A DNA stretch of 64,000 bases from Henriciella sp. (GCF_029937755.1 NZ_JAPYPG010000005.1:1-64000), one strand, 5' to 3'. Counted from the first letter of the stretch, positions 18,003 through 27,567 are shown. Notes: generated by a model not told the origin, from the sequence alone. Numbers and translations: made by a program.

Positions 18003-18886
18003 ATTACGAGCAGACCCTTTTTCTCGCAGATGACTGGAAGGACTATGCCCTTCTGGATTCCGGAAACGGGATGAAACTGGAGCGTTTCGGCAACCAGAAA
18101 GTCGTCCGCCCCGATCCGCAGGCCTTCTGGACACCTCACCGCCCGACCGACAGCTGGAAGGCAGACGCCTGGTTTGATGCCAAGGCCGGCGATGATGATC
18201 GCGGCAACTGGCGCAAGCTCAACCCGAAAGCGCCGGACCATTGGGGCATGGAGTGGAACGGGCTCAAATTCAACGCGCGGCGCACGCCCTTCCGCCATCT
18301 CGGTGTCTTCCAGGAGCACTCGGTTCACTGGGCCTTCGCGATCGAGAAGCTGAAGGCTGCGGGCCGCCCGACCAAGGTGCTCAACCTGTTCGGCTATACC
18401 GGCATGATGTCGCTTGCCTGCGCGCAGGCCGGAGCCGAAGTCGTCCACCTCGATGCCAGCCCGAAATCGAACGGCTTCGGTAAGGAAAACCAGACGCTCT
18501 CCGGCCTGGACGACCGAACGATCCGCTGGATCGCGGACGATGCGATGAAATTCGTTGCGCGCGAGAACCGGCGCGGCAATCAGTACGACGCCATCATCCT
18601 CGACCCGCCGAAATTCGGACGCGGGACGAATGGCGAGACCTGGAAGTTCGAGGAAGACCTGCCCGGCCTGCTGGACGGCATCGTGCCGTTGCTGGTCGAG
18701 CGCCCGCTCTTCGTCATTCTCACAGCCTATGCCGTGCGCCTGTCCCATATCGCGCTGGCGCAGGCGCTCGGCGACCGGATGGAGCCGTTCGGCGGACGGA
18801 TCGAAATGGGCGAAATGGCCATCCCTGAACAGAAAAGCGGCCGGATGCTTCCGACAGCCATCTGTGCTCGCTGGCGGGCTGACTAG
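17999..18886 (+). CDS. Class I SAM-dependent methyltransferase, RlmI-like
   Basis: At 295 residues this resembles the catalytic part of RlmI/COG1092 enzymes, which methylate cytosine C5 in 23S rRNA. Motif I is LNLFGYTGMMSLACAQAGAE, the acidic SAM-binding residue is in VVHLDASPKS, and motif IV is IILDPPKFGRG. The N-terminal PUA domain of RlmI is absent, so the substrate may differ. Translational coupling (ATGA overlap) with the preceding SpoU enzyme suggests the pair modifies rRNA together. Confidence 0.82.
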   Translation: MNYEQTLFLADDWKDYALLDSGNGMKLERFGNQKVVRPDPQAFWTPHRPTDSWKADAWFDAKAGDDDRGNWRKLNPKAPDHWGMEWNGLKFNARRTPFRHLGVFQEHSVHWAFAIEKLKAAGRPTKVLNLFGYTGMMSLACAQAGAEVVHLDASPKSNGFGKENQTLSGLDDRTIRWIADDAMKFVARENRRGNQYDAIILDPPKFGRGTNGETWKFEEDLPGLLDGIVPLLVERPLFVILTAYAVRLSHIALAQALGDRMEPFGGRIEMGEMAIPEQKSGRMLPTAICARWRAD

Positions 18887-18895
18887 ACTGAACGC

Positions 18896-21493
18896 CTAAG
18901 CCGCTTCGCGTTCCTTGCGCTGGCCAAGCTGCTGTTTCACGCGCTCGGCGAGCTGGCGCACGCTGAACGGCTTCGGCAGGAAAGAGACCTCGCGGTCATC
19001 GTCGAGCTTCTTGGCAAGGTCGCGTTCGGCATAGCCGGAGATGAAGATCACGCGGGCATCGCCGAGCTGTTCCTTGGCGGCCTTGATCAGCGCCGGACCG
19101 TCCATGCCAGGCATCACGACGTCGGAGATGACTAGGTCGAAGGTGCCCGCTTCATCCTCGAGGATTTCCAGCGCTTCTTCGCCATCCTCGGCAGCAATCA
19201 CTTCATAGCCGCGCGAGATGAGGTGCATGACAGCAATGTCGCGCACACCCTTTTCGTCCTCGACCAGCAGGATCTTGCCGCGGCCCGAAATGTCGACCGG
19301 ACGATGGTCAACGGCCTCTTCTTCCGGTCCAACGATTTCCGGCTGCGGAATGTCGTCGGCCTTGAGCGCCGGGAGATAGATCTGGAAGTTCGTGCCCTGG
19401 CCGACCTTGGAAATCGGGCAGACATAGCCTTCCGACTGCTTGATAATGCCGTAGACCGTCGCGAGGCCGAGCCCCGTGCCCACGCCGACATCCTTGGTCG
19501 TGAAGAAGGGCTGGAAGATCTTGTCCATGATCTTGGCCGGAATGCCATGGCCGCTGTCGACGATTTCGATCAGCAGGTAATCGCCATCCTCGACAAAGTT
19601 GAAGCCGTGCTTGTGGGCGTCTTCGCCCGTCGCACGTGAGGTGCGGATCGTCAGCTTGCCGCCCGAACGGCCGTTCTGCAGCATCGCATCGCGCGCATTG
19701 GTGACGAGATTGAAGATCGCGGTTTCGAGCTGGTTCTTGTCCGCCTTCACATAAGGCAGGTTGCGCTGCGGGATGTTCGCGAACTCGATACGCTCATCGA
19801 GGATCTGGCGCAGCAGGATGGAAAGCTCCGAGAGGAAGTCATTCACATCGAATATTTCGCGCTTGAAGGTCTGCTGGCGCGCATAGGCGAGCAGCATGTG
19901 GACCAAGTCCTTCGCGCGCACCGAGAATTCGTGGATGGATTTGAGGTTCTCGTAAGACGGATCGCCAACCGGATGGCGCGTCATCAGCTCATCATTGTTG
20001 AGCATGATGCCGGTGAGCACGTTGTTGAAATCGTGCGCGACACCGCCGGCGAGCTGGCCGATGGCCTGCATCTTCTCACCCTGGGCCAGACGGAGCTCGA
20101 GCTCTTTCTGCTCGGTCATGTCGATGATGTAGGCAACCGACGGCTGCCCGACATTGTCGAGCGTGACGAAGACATTGACGCTTTTGGGCTCATCGCCGGC
20201 GAGCTTCAGCGGGACCGGCTTGTCGATCGCGTCGATCAGCTTGCTGGAGAGGTCCTTCTCGCCGTCATCCTCAACGAGGAAAAGGTCGGAGAATTTCGTC
20301 CCCGGCGAGGAACGGCCTTCGGCCATCTTGAGGAGTGCCTTGTTGGCATCCATGATGATGGCGCTCTCGACGGAATTGCCTTCCAGGCGGACGGCGCCGA
20401 ACGGCGCATCGTCAAACATCGGATCGACATCGATCTGGGCCGGCCGGCTGGCCGATGCGGCGAGGAAACGGCCCTCACCTTCCAGCTGGTTCTGATTATT
20501 GCCGACCACGACCGTGCGGCCTTGTGCATCGGCGCCCTTGCCCGTCCATGTCGTCATGGTCTGGACCGGCATTTCTACGCCATCGCGCGTGCGGATCATG
20601 ATGTTGGCGCGGCCCGGTGCACCGGTTTTCCTGTCGCGGCCAAGCATCTTCACGAATTCCGGACGCATGATGTCATCGAGCCGGACATTCTTGGCCGTCT
20701 CCGGCAAGCCGATCAGCTCCCGCAGCCAGCCATTGGCATAGGTGATGGTGCCATCAGGCTTGGCCGCAAAGAAACCGAGCGGCGCATCCTCGACATAGAG
20801 CGCCTTCATGTCGGCAGCGCCGGTGGCCGCTTCTGCGCCATTGATGCGGCGCAGGCGCCAGATGACGCGATTGCGCGGCAGCGGCGCGACGCTTGCCTCA
20901 TACTGGACCGGCAGCGCGTCCGAACCAATCGTCATGGCTGGCAGCACTTCGCGATGCGTTTCACCCGCCTTGGCGGATTTGGAAAGACGGAAGATGGGCG
21001 CAGCGAGACCGGGGCTCGCGCTAAAGATACGATCGACCGTCACGGGCGCGGCAGAATCCTGCTGACCGGCCAGCGCGATCCGGGAGAGGTCGCGGTAATG
21101 CTCATTCGCAGCGATGGGGGCCCCGCCCTGATCGGCCACAAGGACGGCCTCATCAAGCGAGTCGATCCAGCCAAAGCGCGGGGTGAGGGCATTCACAGCA
21201 TCTGCGGCGGCACCGCGCTGCGGGAAGAGACCGAGACGGCGTCCCGCACCCTTCAGCACCCAGAGGAGGAAGACCATGCCACCGGCAGCCATGGAAATCA
21301 GGAGAACCGGCCCGGTCCCTCCGACGGCCCCCGGCCAGGCAATTGCCACGCTGGCAGCGGCCACGGCCACAAGAAGGCAGCCCCAGAAGGCAAGCTGCAA
21401 GAGATCGATCCGGTCGAGCGTCGAGTCCGCCGGTGTGAGGTCTTCTTCCACTTCCGAAATCCCGGCGTCTATCCTGGTCGTGCGTGACGTCAT
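18896..21493 (-). CDS. cckA: Hybrid sensor histidine kinase CckA
   Basis: The domain order matches CckA, the essential cell-cycle kinase/phosphatase that feeds the ChpT-CtrA phosphorelay. There are two membrane helices (about 32-56 and 60-82), PAS-like regions (about 105-220, 235-340 and 350-460), the HisKA motif [15 protein letters not shown] with phospho-acceptor His near residue 487, a HATPase domain ([21 protein letters not shown]), and a receiver domain with VISDVVMPG (Asp about 791). The frame opens 13 codons earlier at 21532, but the second ATG has an AGGAG Shine-Dalgarno, so I use the 865-residue form. It is divergent from the L,D-transpeptidase. Confidence 0.9.
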   Translation of the reverse strand: MTSRTTRIDAGISEVEEDLTPADSTLDRIDLLQLAFWGCLLVAVAAASVAIAWPGAVGGTGPVLLISMAAGGMVFLLWVLKGAGRRLGLFPQRGAAADAVNALTPRFGWIDSLDEAVLVADQGGAPIAANEHYRDLSRIALAGQQDSAAPVTVDRIFSASPGLAAPIFRLSKSAKAGETHREVLPAMTIGSDALPVQYEASVAPLPRNRVIWRLRRINGAEAATGAADMKALYVEDAPLGFFAAKPDGTITYANGWLRELIGLPETAKNVRLDDIMRPEFVKMLGRDRKTGAPGRANIMIRTRDGVEMPVQTMTTWTGKGADAQGRTVVVGNNQNQLEGEGRFLAASASRPAQIDVDPMFDDAPFGAVRLEGNSVESAIIMDANKALLKMAEGRSSPGTKFSDLFLVEDDGEKDLSSKLIDAIDKPVPLKLAGDEPKSVNVFVTLDNVGQPSVAYIIDMTEQKELELRLAQGEKMQAIGQLAGGVAHDFNNVLTGIMLNNDELMTRHPVGDPSYENLKSIHEFSVRAKDLVHMLLAYARQQTFKREIFDVNDFLSELSILLRQILDERIEFANIPQRNLPYVKADKNQLETAIFNLVTNARDAMLQNGRSGGKLTIRTSRATGEDAHKHGFNFVEDGDYLLIEIVDSGHGIPAKIMDKIFQPFFTTKDVGVGTGLGLATVYGIIKQSEGYVCPISKVGQGTNFQIYLPALKADDIPQPEIVGPEEEAVDHRPVDISGRGKILLVEDEKGVRDIAVMHLISRGYEVIAAEDGEEALEILEDEAGTFDLVISDVVMPGMDGPALIKAAKEQLGDARVIFISGYAERDLAKKLDDDREVSFLPKPFSVRQLAERVKQQLGQRKEREAA

Positions 21494-21899
21494 GAGGCCC
21501 AACTCCTGCCGCCTGTCTGGCTGTTCTGCCATGTGGCGATTCGATTACTCTATACCAGACGCCACCGGCACGCACATTTGTCCCGGCGGCGACACCCGCC
21601 TTTTCTCGCGCGGAAAAGTTAACCAATCCAAAAGCAGCGTTAATCTGTAAGCAGAAATTTTCAGGAGTTCGGAGAGACGACTCCACGACCTCCAGCTCTC
21701 TGCAGCTTAGCTGCACCCTTGTGAACGAGTCCGGTCTTCCGGGCGTAAGCGCCAGTAATCATGACGCTTTCCCTCCACGCTGGCCGCTGTGGATGCGCCC
21801 CCGATGAGGCCGAACACGGCGCTCAACAGAAAACAGACACCGGAACGATGCACTCCGGCCTCCGTTGGTTTTGCAACAGCTTTCCCAACCGAGGAATTT
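21494..21899 (+). promoter_or_regulatory. Divergent cckA / L,D-transpeptidase intergenic region
   Basis: These 406 bp have no convincing gene. They must contain both divergent promoters. On the minus strand a TATAGA-like -10 element lies at 21549-21554. Two TTAA(C/T) half-sites (21619-21622 and 21640-21643) and GANTC sites at 21538-21542 and near 21726 are the kinds of element used by CtrA and CcrM/GcrA. The half-sites are 17 bp apart rather than the 7 bp of a full CtrA box, so the assignment is weak. Confidence 0.35.
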
Positions 21900-23684
21900 A
21901 TGAAAAAGTATATTCTCACAGCCGTTCTGGCGACGACGTCGCCGATCGCAATCGCGCAGAATAGCGCGCCTCCCACCGTAGACGAGTCGATCGCCCCGAG
22001 CGTCCAGGACGATATGGCCGGAGAGCCGGTCAAGGCTGGCGTCCCAAGTGAAATAGAAACGCGTATCATGGATGACGCACTGGAGCGGGCGCTGAGCAGC
22101 GACGTCCATGCCAGTGTCATCGAAGGCGCACGCCGCGCCTACGTCCAGACGATGTTCGAGCCGATCTGGACGCGTGAGGGCGTCGAACAGCTCGAGGGCA
22201 TGACAAGCGAGCTGAGTGAGTACGGCCTGACCACCGACGAGGTGGTGCAGGCTGATCTTGAAGCGCTTGAAAGCCACCGCTTCACGAAGGGCTCCGAGGC
22301 GACCCAGGCACAAGCCGATCTCGCATTGACCGAGGCCTGGCTGAAAATCGCCGCAGCGGTTGGCGGCGGTCTCGCCGATGAAGGTGCCGCCGACACATCG
22401 AACAAGGCGGCGGCAAGCTATGCCCTGCTCCCGGAGAAGCTGATTGAAGCTGGCAAGGGCCAACCGGGACAGGCTCTGCAAGCGTTCGAACCGTCAGTGC
22501 CTGAATATTCAGCCTTGAAAGACACGCTGCAGACCTATCGGACAATCCGTGAGGATGGCGGCTGGCTCGCCATTCCGGAAGGCGACGTTATCGAGACCGG
22601 CGACACGGACCCTCGTGTGCCCGCTATTCGTGAGCGTCTGGCCGCTGAAGGCTACGACGCCTCCCGTTCAGCTTTTTCCATCGTGTCCGCGCTGGTGGAT
22701 GCCGGCTGGATGGAAACCACCTCCGACACGGCGGAGTCCGGACAGGACACCACGGAGAAACTGATCGATCCCAATCTGTATGACGAGGAGCTGTCTGAGG
22801 CGGTGAAAGCCTTTCAGACGCGCCATGGCGTCAAGATCGATGGCGTATTCGGCCCCGGCACACGGTCCGCCATGAATGAAAGCGTCGACTCCAAGATTTC
22901 CCGCATCGAAGATTCGATGAAGCGCTGGCGCCGCCTGAGCCCGATAAGCGACCGCTACATATGGGTGAACATCCCATCCTACAGGGTCGAAGGCTGGAAG
23001 GATGGAGAACGCGGCATCGTGACCAAGGCGATCATGGGTCAGCCCAATCACGAGACGCCGACCTTCAGCGACAAGGTCGAGTATGCCGTGGCCAATCCAC
23101 GCTGGTATGTTCCGTCCAGCATTACACGCGAAGAAACTGCACCGAAACTCGCAAAGGATGCCGGATATGCGGCGCGTAACAATCTCATGGTCCGGGACCG
23201 GGAGACCGGCGAGACGGTGAGCCCCATGAGGGTGAACTGGAACAGCCCGGACGTCGCAGAGAAATACCGCCTGATCCAGCAACCCGGCCCCGGCAATGCG
23301 CTTGGTCAGGTGAAGCTGATTTTCCCGAACAACAAGGCGATCTACATGCATGATACGCCTGCCGACCATCTGTTCGACAGAGATCAGCGTGCCTTCAGCC
23401 ATGGCTGCATTCGCCTGGAAAAGCCGATCGAGATGGCCAGGTGGATCGCCAGCATGGACTCCACCACCGATGCCGACCGGCTCGAGCGGACCATTGAGGA
23501 AGGCGACGACCGGACCAGGTTCGACTTCAAGACCCCCGTCCCCGTGCACATCACCTACATGACCGTCACGGTCGACGAGGAGGGCGAAGCGAGCTTCTGG
23601 CGCGACATCTACAATCGCACGGATGGCATCAGCCCGGTCGAGGAAGTCGCTAATGCGCAGCCGGAAGACCTGGAAAGAGGCTAA
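21900..23684 (+). CDS. L,D-transpeptidase (LdtD/YcbB-like)
   Basis: This 594-residue exported enzyme has a signal peptide at residues 1-20 (MKKYILTAVLATTSPIAIAQ). A YcbB-type N-terminal region follows, then a peptidoglycan-binding domain (EAVKAFQTRHGVKIDGVFGP) and a YkuD catalytic domain. The active-site motif is S-H501-G-C503-I-R, and KAIYMHDTPADHLFDRD precedes it. It would form 3-3 cross-links in peptidoglycan. The frame opens earlier, but the start is fixed by GAGGAATTTATG and the signal peptide. An M15-like peptidase gene follows 15 bp later, so the two probably form a cell-wall operon. Confidence 0.9.
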   Translation: MKKYILTAVLATTSPIAIAQNSAPPTVDESIAPSVQDDMAGEPVKAGVPSEIETRIMDDALERALSSDVHASVIEGARRAYVQTMFEPIWTREGVEQLEGMTSELSEYGLTTDEVVQADLEALESHRFTKGSEATQAQADLALTEAWLKIAAAVGGGLADEGAADTSNKAAASYALLPEKLIEAGKGQPGQALQAFEPSVPEYSALKDTLQTYRTIREDGGWLAIPEGDVIETGDTDPRVPAIRERLAAEGYDASRSAFSIVSALVDAGWMETTSDTAESGQDTTEKLIDPNLYDEELSEAVKAFQTRHGVKIDGVFGPGTRSAMNESVDSKISRIEDSMKRWRRLSPISDRYIWVNIPSYRVEGWKDGERGIVTKAIMGQPNHETPTFSDKVEYAVANPRWYVPSSITREETAPKLAKDAGYAARNNLMVRDRETGETVSPMRVNWNSPDVAEKYRLIQQPGPGNALGQVKLIFPNNKAIYMHDTPADHLFDRDQRAFSHGCIRLEKPIEMARWIASMDSTTDADRLERTIEEGDDRTRFDFKTPVPVHITYMTVTVDEEGEASFWRDIYNRTDGISPVEEVANAQPEDLERG

Positions 23685-23699
23685 CGAAAGAGGCTTATC

Positions 23700-24584
23700 G
23701 TGTTTTTCAAACCCCTTCTCCTCGCAACACTTTGGCAAATCTCAGCCATGTCCGGGGCATCCGCGGACGCCCCCGTCACGCTGCAGGGTGAGGACATCCC
23801 TTACGATGTCTGGCATGCGACGGCGCTTCCGGGGGCCGACGTAGCCTTCTCCCACCCCGGGAACGTCTCTGCGTATCTGGATGACAAGCCCCTCAGAACG
23901 GACGAGCAGTTCTCTGCCCCGGAGGAGCCCGGGACCTATGATCTCGAATTCCGCTCCCGGCAGGGCGACGTCCTGCATGAGGTCGCCTTCTTCGTGCTCG
24001 AACCGGCCAGAAAAATCGATAAGAGCGGCCGCCTCAACGGCTTCCGCATGGGCGAATATCCGCAGAACGACCCTGAAGGCTTTATCCGGCTCGATGAGGG
24101 TCAGGGCGACGTGAAGGTTTCTCCGAGTTTCCGCATCGGCCAGTTCCTCTGCCACCAGCAGCCCGACCACTGGCCGAAATACCTGCTGATCAGCAGCTCC
24201 AATCTCGACCGGCTGGAAATTCTGCTCGATTCGCTGCGCGACGACGGGCTGACCGAGGCCGATACGTTCTTCGTGATGAGCGGCTTTCGCTCACCTTTCT
24301 ACAACACGGCCATCGGATCGGCGAAACTCTCACGCCACATGTATGGTGATGCCACCGACGTCTATGTCGACGTCGCCCCAAAGGACGGCGTCATGGACGA
24401 CATCAATGGCGACGGCGTCGTCAACAAGGAAGATTCCAACTTCCTCTATGACTATGCCGAAGACCTGTTTGCCGACGCGGACAGCGCGCCGAAAGGCGGG
24501 CTTGGGAGCTATTCGGCGAATGCCGTGCATGGCCCCTTCGTTCATGTGGATGGCCGCGGGCATGTGGCCAGATGGGGACGCTAG
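23700..24584 (+). CDS. Secreted M15-like peptidoglycan peptidase (DUF882 type)
   Basis: The 294-residue product starts with GTG after an AGAGG Shine-Dalgarno and has a hydrophobic signal sequence to about residue 22. The C-terminal domain carries the zinc motif HxxGxAxD (H213-M-Y-G-D-A-T-D220) and a late HVDGRGHVARWG with the third ligand. This is the pattern of the D-Ala-D-Ala/endopeptidase-like M15 and DUF882 families. The N-terminal 110 residues look like a beta-rich module and are not recognised. Position directly behind an L,D-transpeptidase suggests a joint role in wall remodelling. Confidence 0.8.
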   Translation: MFFKPLLLATLWQISAMSGASADAPVTLQGEDIPYDVWHATALPGADVAFSHPGNVSAYLDDKPLRTDEQFSAPEEPGTYDLEFRSRQGDVLHEVAFFVLEPARKIDKSGRLNGFRMGEYPQNDPEGFIRLDEGQGDVKVSPSFRIGQFLCHQQPDHWPKYLLISSSNLDRLEILLDSLRDDGLTEADTFFVMSGFRSPFYNTAIGSAKLSRHMYGDATDVYVDVAPKDGVMDDINGDGVVNKEDSNFLYDYAEDLFADADSAPKGGLGSYSANAVHGPFVHVDGRGHVARWGR

Positions 24585-24668
24585 GGCCGCTTTCTCGTTG
24601 GGGGTCTTGCACATGCTGCCCTGCCTCGCCAAAAAGCTTTGACCTGACCAGCACGACAAGGGGGCGGC

Positions 24669-25547
24669 ATGCCTGAGATCTTCGGCGACCTATTCACACT
24701 CAGCGGCTTCATGACCTTCCTGATGCTGCTGCTCCTGCAGGCGGTTCTGGGGTTCGACAACCTCCTCTACATCGCCATCGAGTCAAAACGGGTCGGCGAA
24801 AAGGCGCCAATGGTGCGCCGCTGGGGCATTGGCCTCGCCATGCTGTTCAGGATTGTCCTGCTCATCATCATTGTCAGCCTGTTCGGGGTGTTGGCCGAAC
24901 CTTTGTTCTCGATCGGCATCCCGCGCGTCCTTGATGGCGAATTCACGCTCCAGTCGCTCGTCACGCTGCTGGGTGGCGGGTTCATCATCTACACGGCCGT
25001 CAAGGAGATCACCCACCTGCTCACCGTGGACGAATTCGGACACAAGGAGGGCGGGGACAAGAAATCCGTCACCCAGGCCATTCTGCTGATTGTCGCGATG
25101 AACCTGGTCTTCTCCTTCGACTCGATCCTCTCAGCCATGGCGATCGCGAACGTCAAGGAAACCGTCGATGGCGTGGTGGAGACCCGCTACCAGCTGACCA
25201 TCATGACCGTGGCCATCCTGGCCTCGGGCATCGCCATGATGCTGATGGCGGATTATGTGGCCGAATTCATCCGGCGCAACCGCATGTACGAGGTGCTTGG
25301 CCTCTTCATCCTGTTCCTGGTCGGGGTGCTGCTCGTAACCGAAGGCGCCCACCTCGCCCACATGCACATCTTCACCTTCCCCATCGATGCGATGTCGAAG
25401 TCGAGCTTCTATCTCGTGGTCGGCGTGCTGGTGATCACCGACATCATCTCGACCAACTTCCAGAGGCGGCTATGGGCGCAGCGCGAAGCCGAGCTGCTCA
25501 AGATGCGTAATCTGGAAGAGGCAGCGAAGTATCGGAACGACGGGTAA
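24669..25547 (+). CDS. TerC-family integral membrane protein
   Basis: The 292-residue protein has about seven membrane helices. It carries the TerC signatures LLLQAVLGFDNLLYIAI near the N-terminus and NLVFSFDSILSAMAIANVKE in the middle, each with the acidic residue thought to sit in the membrane. TerC proteins have been linked to tellurite resistance and, in other bacteria, to manganese export; the substrate here cannot be told. Start: ATG behind AAGGGGG. It is convergent with fliM, 8 bp between stops. Confidence 0.85.
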   Translation: MPEIFGDLFTLSGFMTFLMLLLLQAVLGFDNLLYIAIESKRVGEKAPMVRRWGIGLAMLFRIVLLIIIVSLFGVLAEPLFSIGIPRVLDGEFTLQSLVTLLGGGFIIYTAVKEITHLLTVDEFGHKEGGDKKSVTQAILLIVAMNLVFSFDSILSAMAIANVKETVDGVVETRYQLTIMTVAILASGIAMMLMADYVAEFIRRNRMYEVLGLFILFLVGVLLVTEGAHLAHMHIFTFPIDAMSKSSFYLVVGVLVITDIISTNFQRRLWAQREAELLKMRNLEEAAKYRNDG

Positions 25548-25554
25548 TGAAGCC

Positions 25555-26580
25555 CTAGCGCGTGAAGGCCTTGCGGATGCGTATGGCCATGTTGTTGCCC
25601 TTGCGGCCGATATCGCCCTCAAAGGCACGCACGCCGTCACGTCCGCCCGAAAGCAGCTCGACAGGCTGATCCGCCGGGAGGCCCAGCAGCAGCGTGTCGC
25701 CCGGCTTGAGACTTGAGAGCCGGCTGACCGGTACACTGAGCGAGGCCATACGTGCGGTGAGGACAGCCGTTACCGGGCGCTTGCGCGTCTCATGCTCCGG
25801 CGCCGGATCGTGCGACGGCGCCGCATCCGGCATCTCAAGAACAGCAAGCCTGAGATCAATATCATCATCGGCGAGCCGGGCACGAAGCTGGACATCTTCC
25901 CCGGCCTGATCCGGTGCGAGCGAAGCGACATATTGCCGGTCGGTCTCGACACCGATGAAGCCGGTCTCCGGTCCAAGGGCCCCACGCAGCGGCGCCAGGA
26001 GTTGCTCCAGGAGCGCACAATCGATCGCGCTGAGCTGCCGCCCGTTATCCTGGCCCGACACATTGGCTGCGCCGCCACAGGCATGAGAGATCAGTGCATC
26101 GGCCAGGGCGCCCGGGACTTCGAGGACATGGGAAATGGTCTCACCGCCCCGCCCGAAGCAGACATAGGCGGCCATATCGTCATTCTCCGCAGCGCGAAGC
26201 GTGTCGAAGGCTTCGAACGCCTCGCCGGAGACATAGCGGAAAGAGGCCTTCAGCCCCGTCGCCTGCGCGAACAGGAGGGTCAGCCGTGCGGCGAGCCGCT
26301 TGTGGGCATCGACGTTGACCGGCGCCTTCTGCTCAAGCGGCCGGGAGAGCGGGTCGCGCTCGGCGGCCTGAGTGTCTTCCTCATCATTGATCTTCGGCAG
26401 GTTCGGGCGCAGCAGCGCCTCGATCTCCGCCTTGGAGAGGACGCCGCGTGGTGTCGGAAAACGGAAATCGTCACCCGCCGGCTCAGGCGAACGGCGTTCC
26501 GGGACGTCGCGCATGACCGCACGTTCCCGGCGTTCCGGCATCGCCCATTCTTCGGCGTCGGTGAAAGCCGTACCCTGCAT
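25555..26580 (-). CDS. fliM: Flagellar motor switch protein FliM
   Basis: The N-terminal LSKAEIEALLRPNL matches the FliM CheY-P-binding motif (LSQxEIDALL). The middle domain is diverged. The C-terminal SpoA/FliN-like domain (VSRLSSLKPGDTLLLGLP ... IGRKGNNMAIRIRK) would sit in the C-ring. The first ATG is at 26607 (350 residues), but the ATG at 26580 has a better AGGA Shine-Dalgarno, giving 341 residues. FliM normally follows fliL; here it stands alone with dksA and flbT nearby. A CtrA-like box lies 44 bp upstream. Confidence 0.75.
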   Translation of the reverse strand: MQGTAFTDAEEWAMPERRERAVMRDVPERRSPEPAGDDFRFPTPRGVLSKAEIEALLRPNLPKINDEEDTQAAERDPLSRPLEQKAPVNVDAHKRLAARLTLLFAQATGLKASFRYVSGEAFEAFDTLRAAENDDMAAYVCFGRGGETISHVLEVPGALADALISHACGGAANVSGQDNGRQLSAIDCALLEQLLAPLRGALGPETGFIGVETDRQYVASLAPDQAGEDVQLRARLADDDIDLRLAVLEMPDAAPSHDPAPEHETRKRPVTAVLTARMASLSVPVSRLSSLKPGDTLLLGLPADQPVELLSGGRDGVRAFEGDIGRKGNNMAIRIRKAFTR

Positions 26581-26623
26581 CGTCGTCCTGTCATTGCTAT
26601 CGGTCATTTCTGGCCCGCGCCGG

Positions 26624-26638
26624 TTAATGGAACGTTAG
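26624..26638 (-). promoter_or_regulatory. CtrA-like box upstream of fliM
   Basis: On the minus strand CTAA-CGTTCCA-TTAA fits the CtrA consensus TTAA-N7-TTAA with one mismatch. It is placed just upstream of fliM, where CtrA activates early flagellar genes in Caulobacter. A separate TTAACCAT half-site on the plus strand is at 26719-26726. Confidence 0.5.
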
Positions 26639-26780
26639 GATTCTCGGCGCTGCACACAGCAGAATCACCCATTCTGGGAAGAAAGCTGTATCATTTCCTA
26701 ACAAACCGGCCAGAGACATTAACCATCCTGACGTTGATTTAATCAGCCAGAAAGATTCGCTTAGGAAATGATTCGGATTC
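26639..26780. promoter_or_regulatory. Cluster of five GANTC (CcrM) sites
   Basis: GANTC occurs at 26639, 26662, 26754, 26770 and 26776 within 142 bp. By base composition about one per 300 bp would be expected in high-GC DNA. GANTC is the CcrM methylation site, and methylated GANTC recruits GcrA in Caulobacter-type bacteria. The cluster suggests methylation-sensitive, cell-cycle-linked control of the adjacent flagellar genes. Confidence 0.5.
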
Positions 26781-26845
26781 CGGTGGCACAGTGATCTTCA
26801 ACGGACCGGCACTCAAAAAAACCGCCGGGCGTTGGGTGATGAAGA

Positions 26846-26879
26846 AACGGCAGCGGCCATTGCGGGCGCTGCCGTTTTT
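26846..26879. terminator. Bidirectional hairpin terminator after dksA
   Basis: A perfect 10-bp stem (AACGGCAGCG / CGCTGCCGTT) with an 11-nt loop is flanked by TTTTTG on the plus strand and TTTCTTC on the minus strand. On the minus strand it ends dksA transcription. On the plus strand, where the T-run is better, no annotated gene leads into it. Confidence 0.7.
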
Positions 26880-26902
26880 GATTTCAGGCTTTTGCGAAAA
26901 TC

Positions 26903-27319
26903 TCAGTCGTCGCGAACGGTGCGTTCCTGCCGCTCGTGACGCTCCTGGGCCTCAAGACTGAGCGTTGCCGTCGGGCGTGCCTCGAGGCGTCGCAGGCTGA
27001 TGGGCTCACCCGTCTCGTCGCAGTAACCATAGGTCCCCTCGTCAATCCGGCGCAGCGCTGCATCGATCTTGGCGATCAGCTTGCGCTGGCGATCGCGGGT
27101 GCGAAGTTCGAGCGCCTTGTCGCTTTCCGAGGATGCCCGGTCGACAAGATCGGGAAGATTGCTCGAATCTTCCTGAAGATTGCTGATGGTTGATTTGGTC
27201 CCCGCCAGGATGTCGTGTTTCCATTGATCAAGGCGGGCCCGGAAGTAAGCTTGCTGACGAGGGTTCATGAACTCCTCATCATCGGATGGAACATAGTCCG
27301 TGATATCGTGATCTGACAT
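26903..27319 (-). CDS. dksA: DksA-type RNA polymerase-binding factor
   Basis: This 138-residue coiled-coil factor contains RARLDQWKHDIL, the coiled-coil segment DLVDRASSESDKALELRTRD, and the globular tail IDEGTYGYCDETGEPISLRR then LEARPTATLSLEAQERHERQ. DksA binds the RNA polymerase secondary channel and mediates ppGpp effects. The zinc finger is degenerate: only one of the four canonical cysteines is left, as C-x2-T followed by T and L positions. An in-frame GTG lies three codons earlier, but the ATG is better spaced from GGAGGA. Association with fliM suits the flagellar-cluster dksA seen in Caulobacterales. Confidence 0.88.
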   Translation of the reverse strand: MSDHDITDYVPSDDEEFMNPRQQAYFRARLDQWKHDILAGTKSTISNLQEDSSNLPDLVDRASSESDKALELRTRDRQRKLIAKIDAALRRIDEGTYGYCDETGEPISLRRLEARPTATLSLEAQERHERQERTVRDD

Positions 27320-27347
27320 CGTCTCCACTCCTCCAACAAGGCGGGGC

Positions 27348-27374
27348 TATATAGCGTGTCGCCTGTTTGCGCAA
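27348..27374 (-). promoter_or_regulatory. Candidate dksA promoter
   Basis: On the minus strand TTGCGC (27369-27374) and TATATA (27348-27353) are separated by 15 bp, about 30-50 bp upstream of the dksA ATG. The spacing is shorter than optimal, so this is only a candidate. Confidence 0.35.
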
Positions 27375-27567
27375 ATGCACATTGCATTTTCCGTGCTAAA
27401 TCCCCTGTCATACGAATGCGGCGCGAAAACGCCGAAATCCGGCACTTTTTTCACAATCCCCAGAAATGCCTGCGGATACGGGCTTGCTTCCAGCAGCCCG
27501 GCTGTGCGGTATAGCGGCACGCGCCAGAATGGCGTTTTCACTCACTCACCGGGACCCAAGGTCGACC

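Noticed and set aside
26784-26789. TGGCAC as a possible sigma-54 -24 element near fliM (also GTGCCA at 30323-30328 near flbT)
   Set aside because: Neither is followed at the right distance by the TTGC -12 element.
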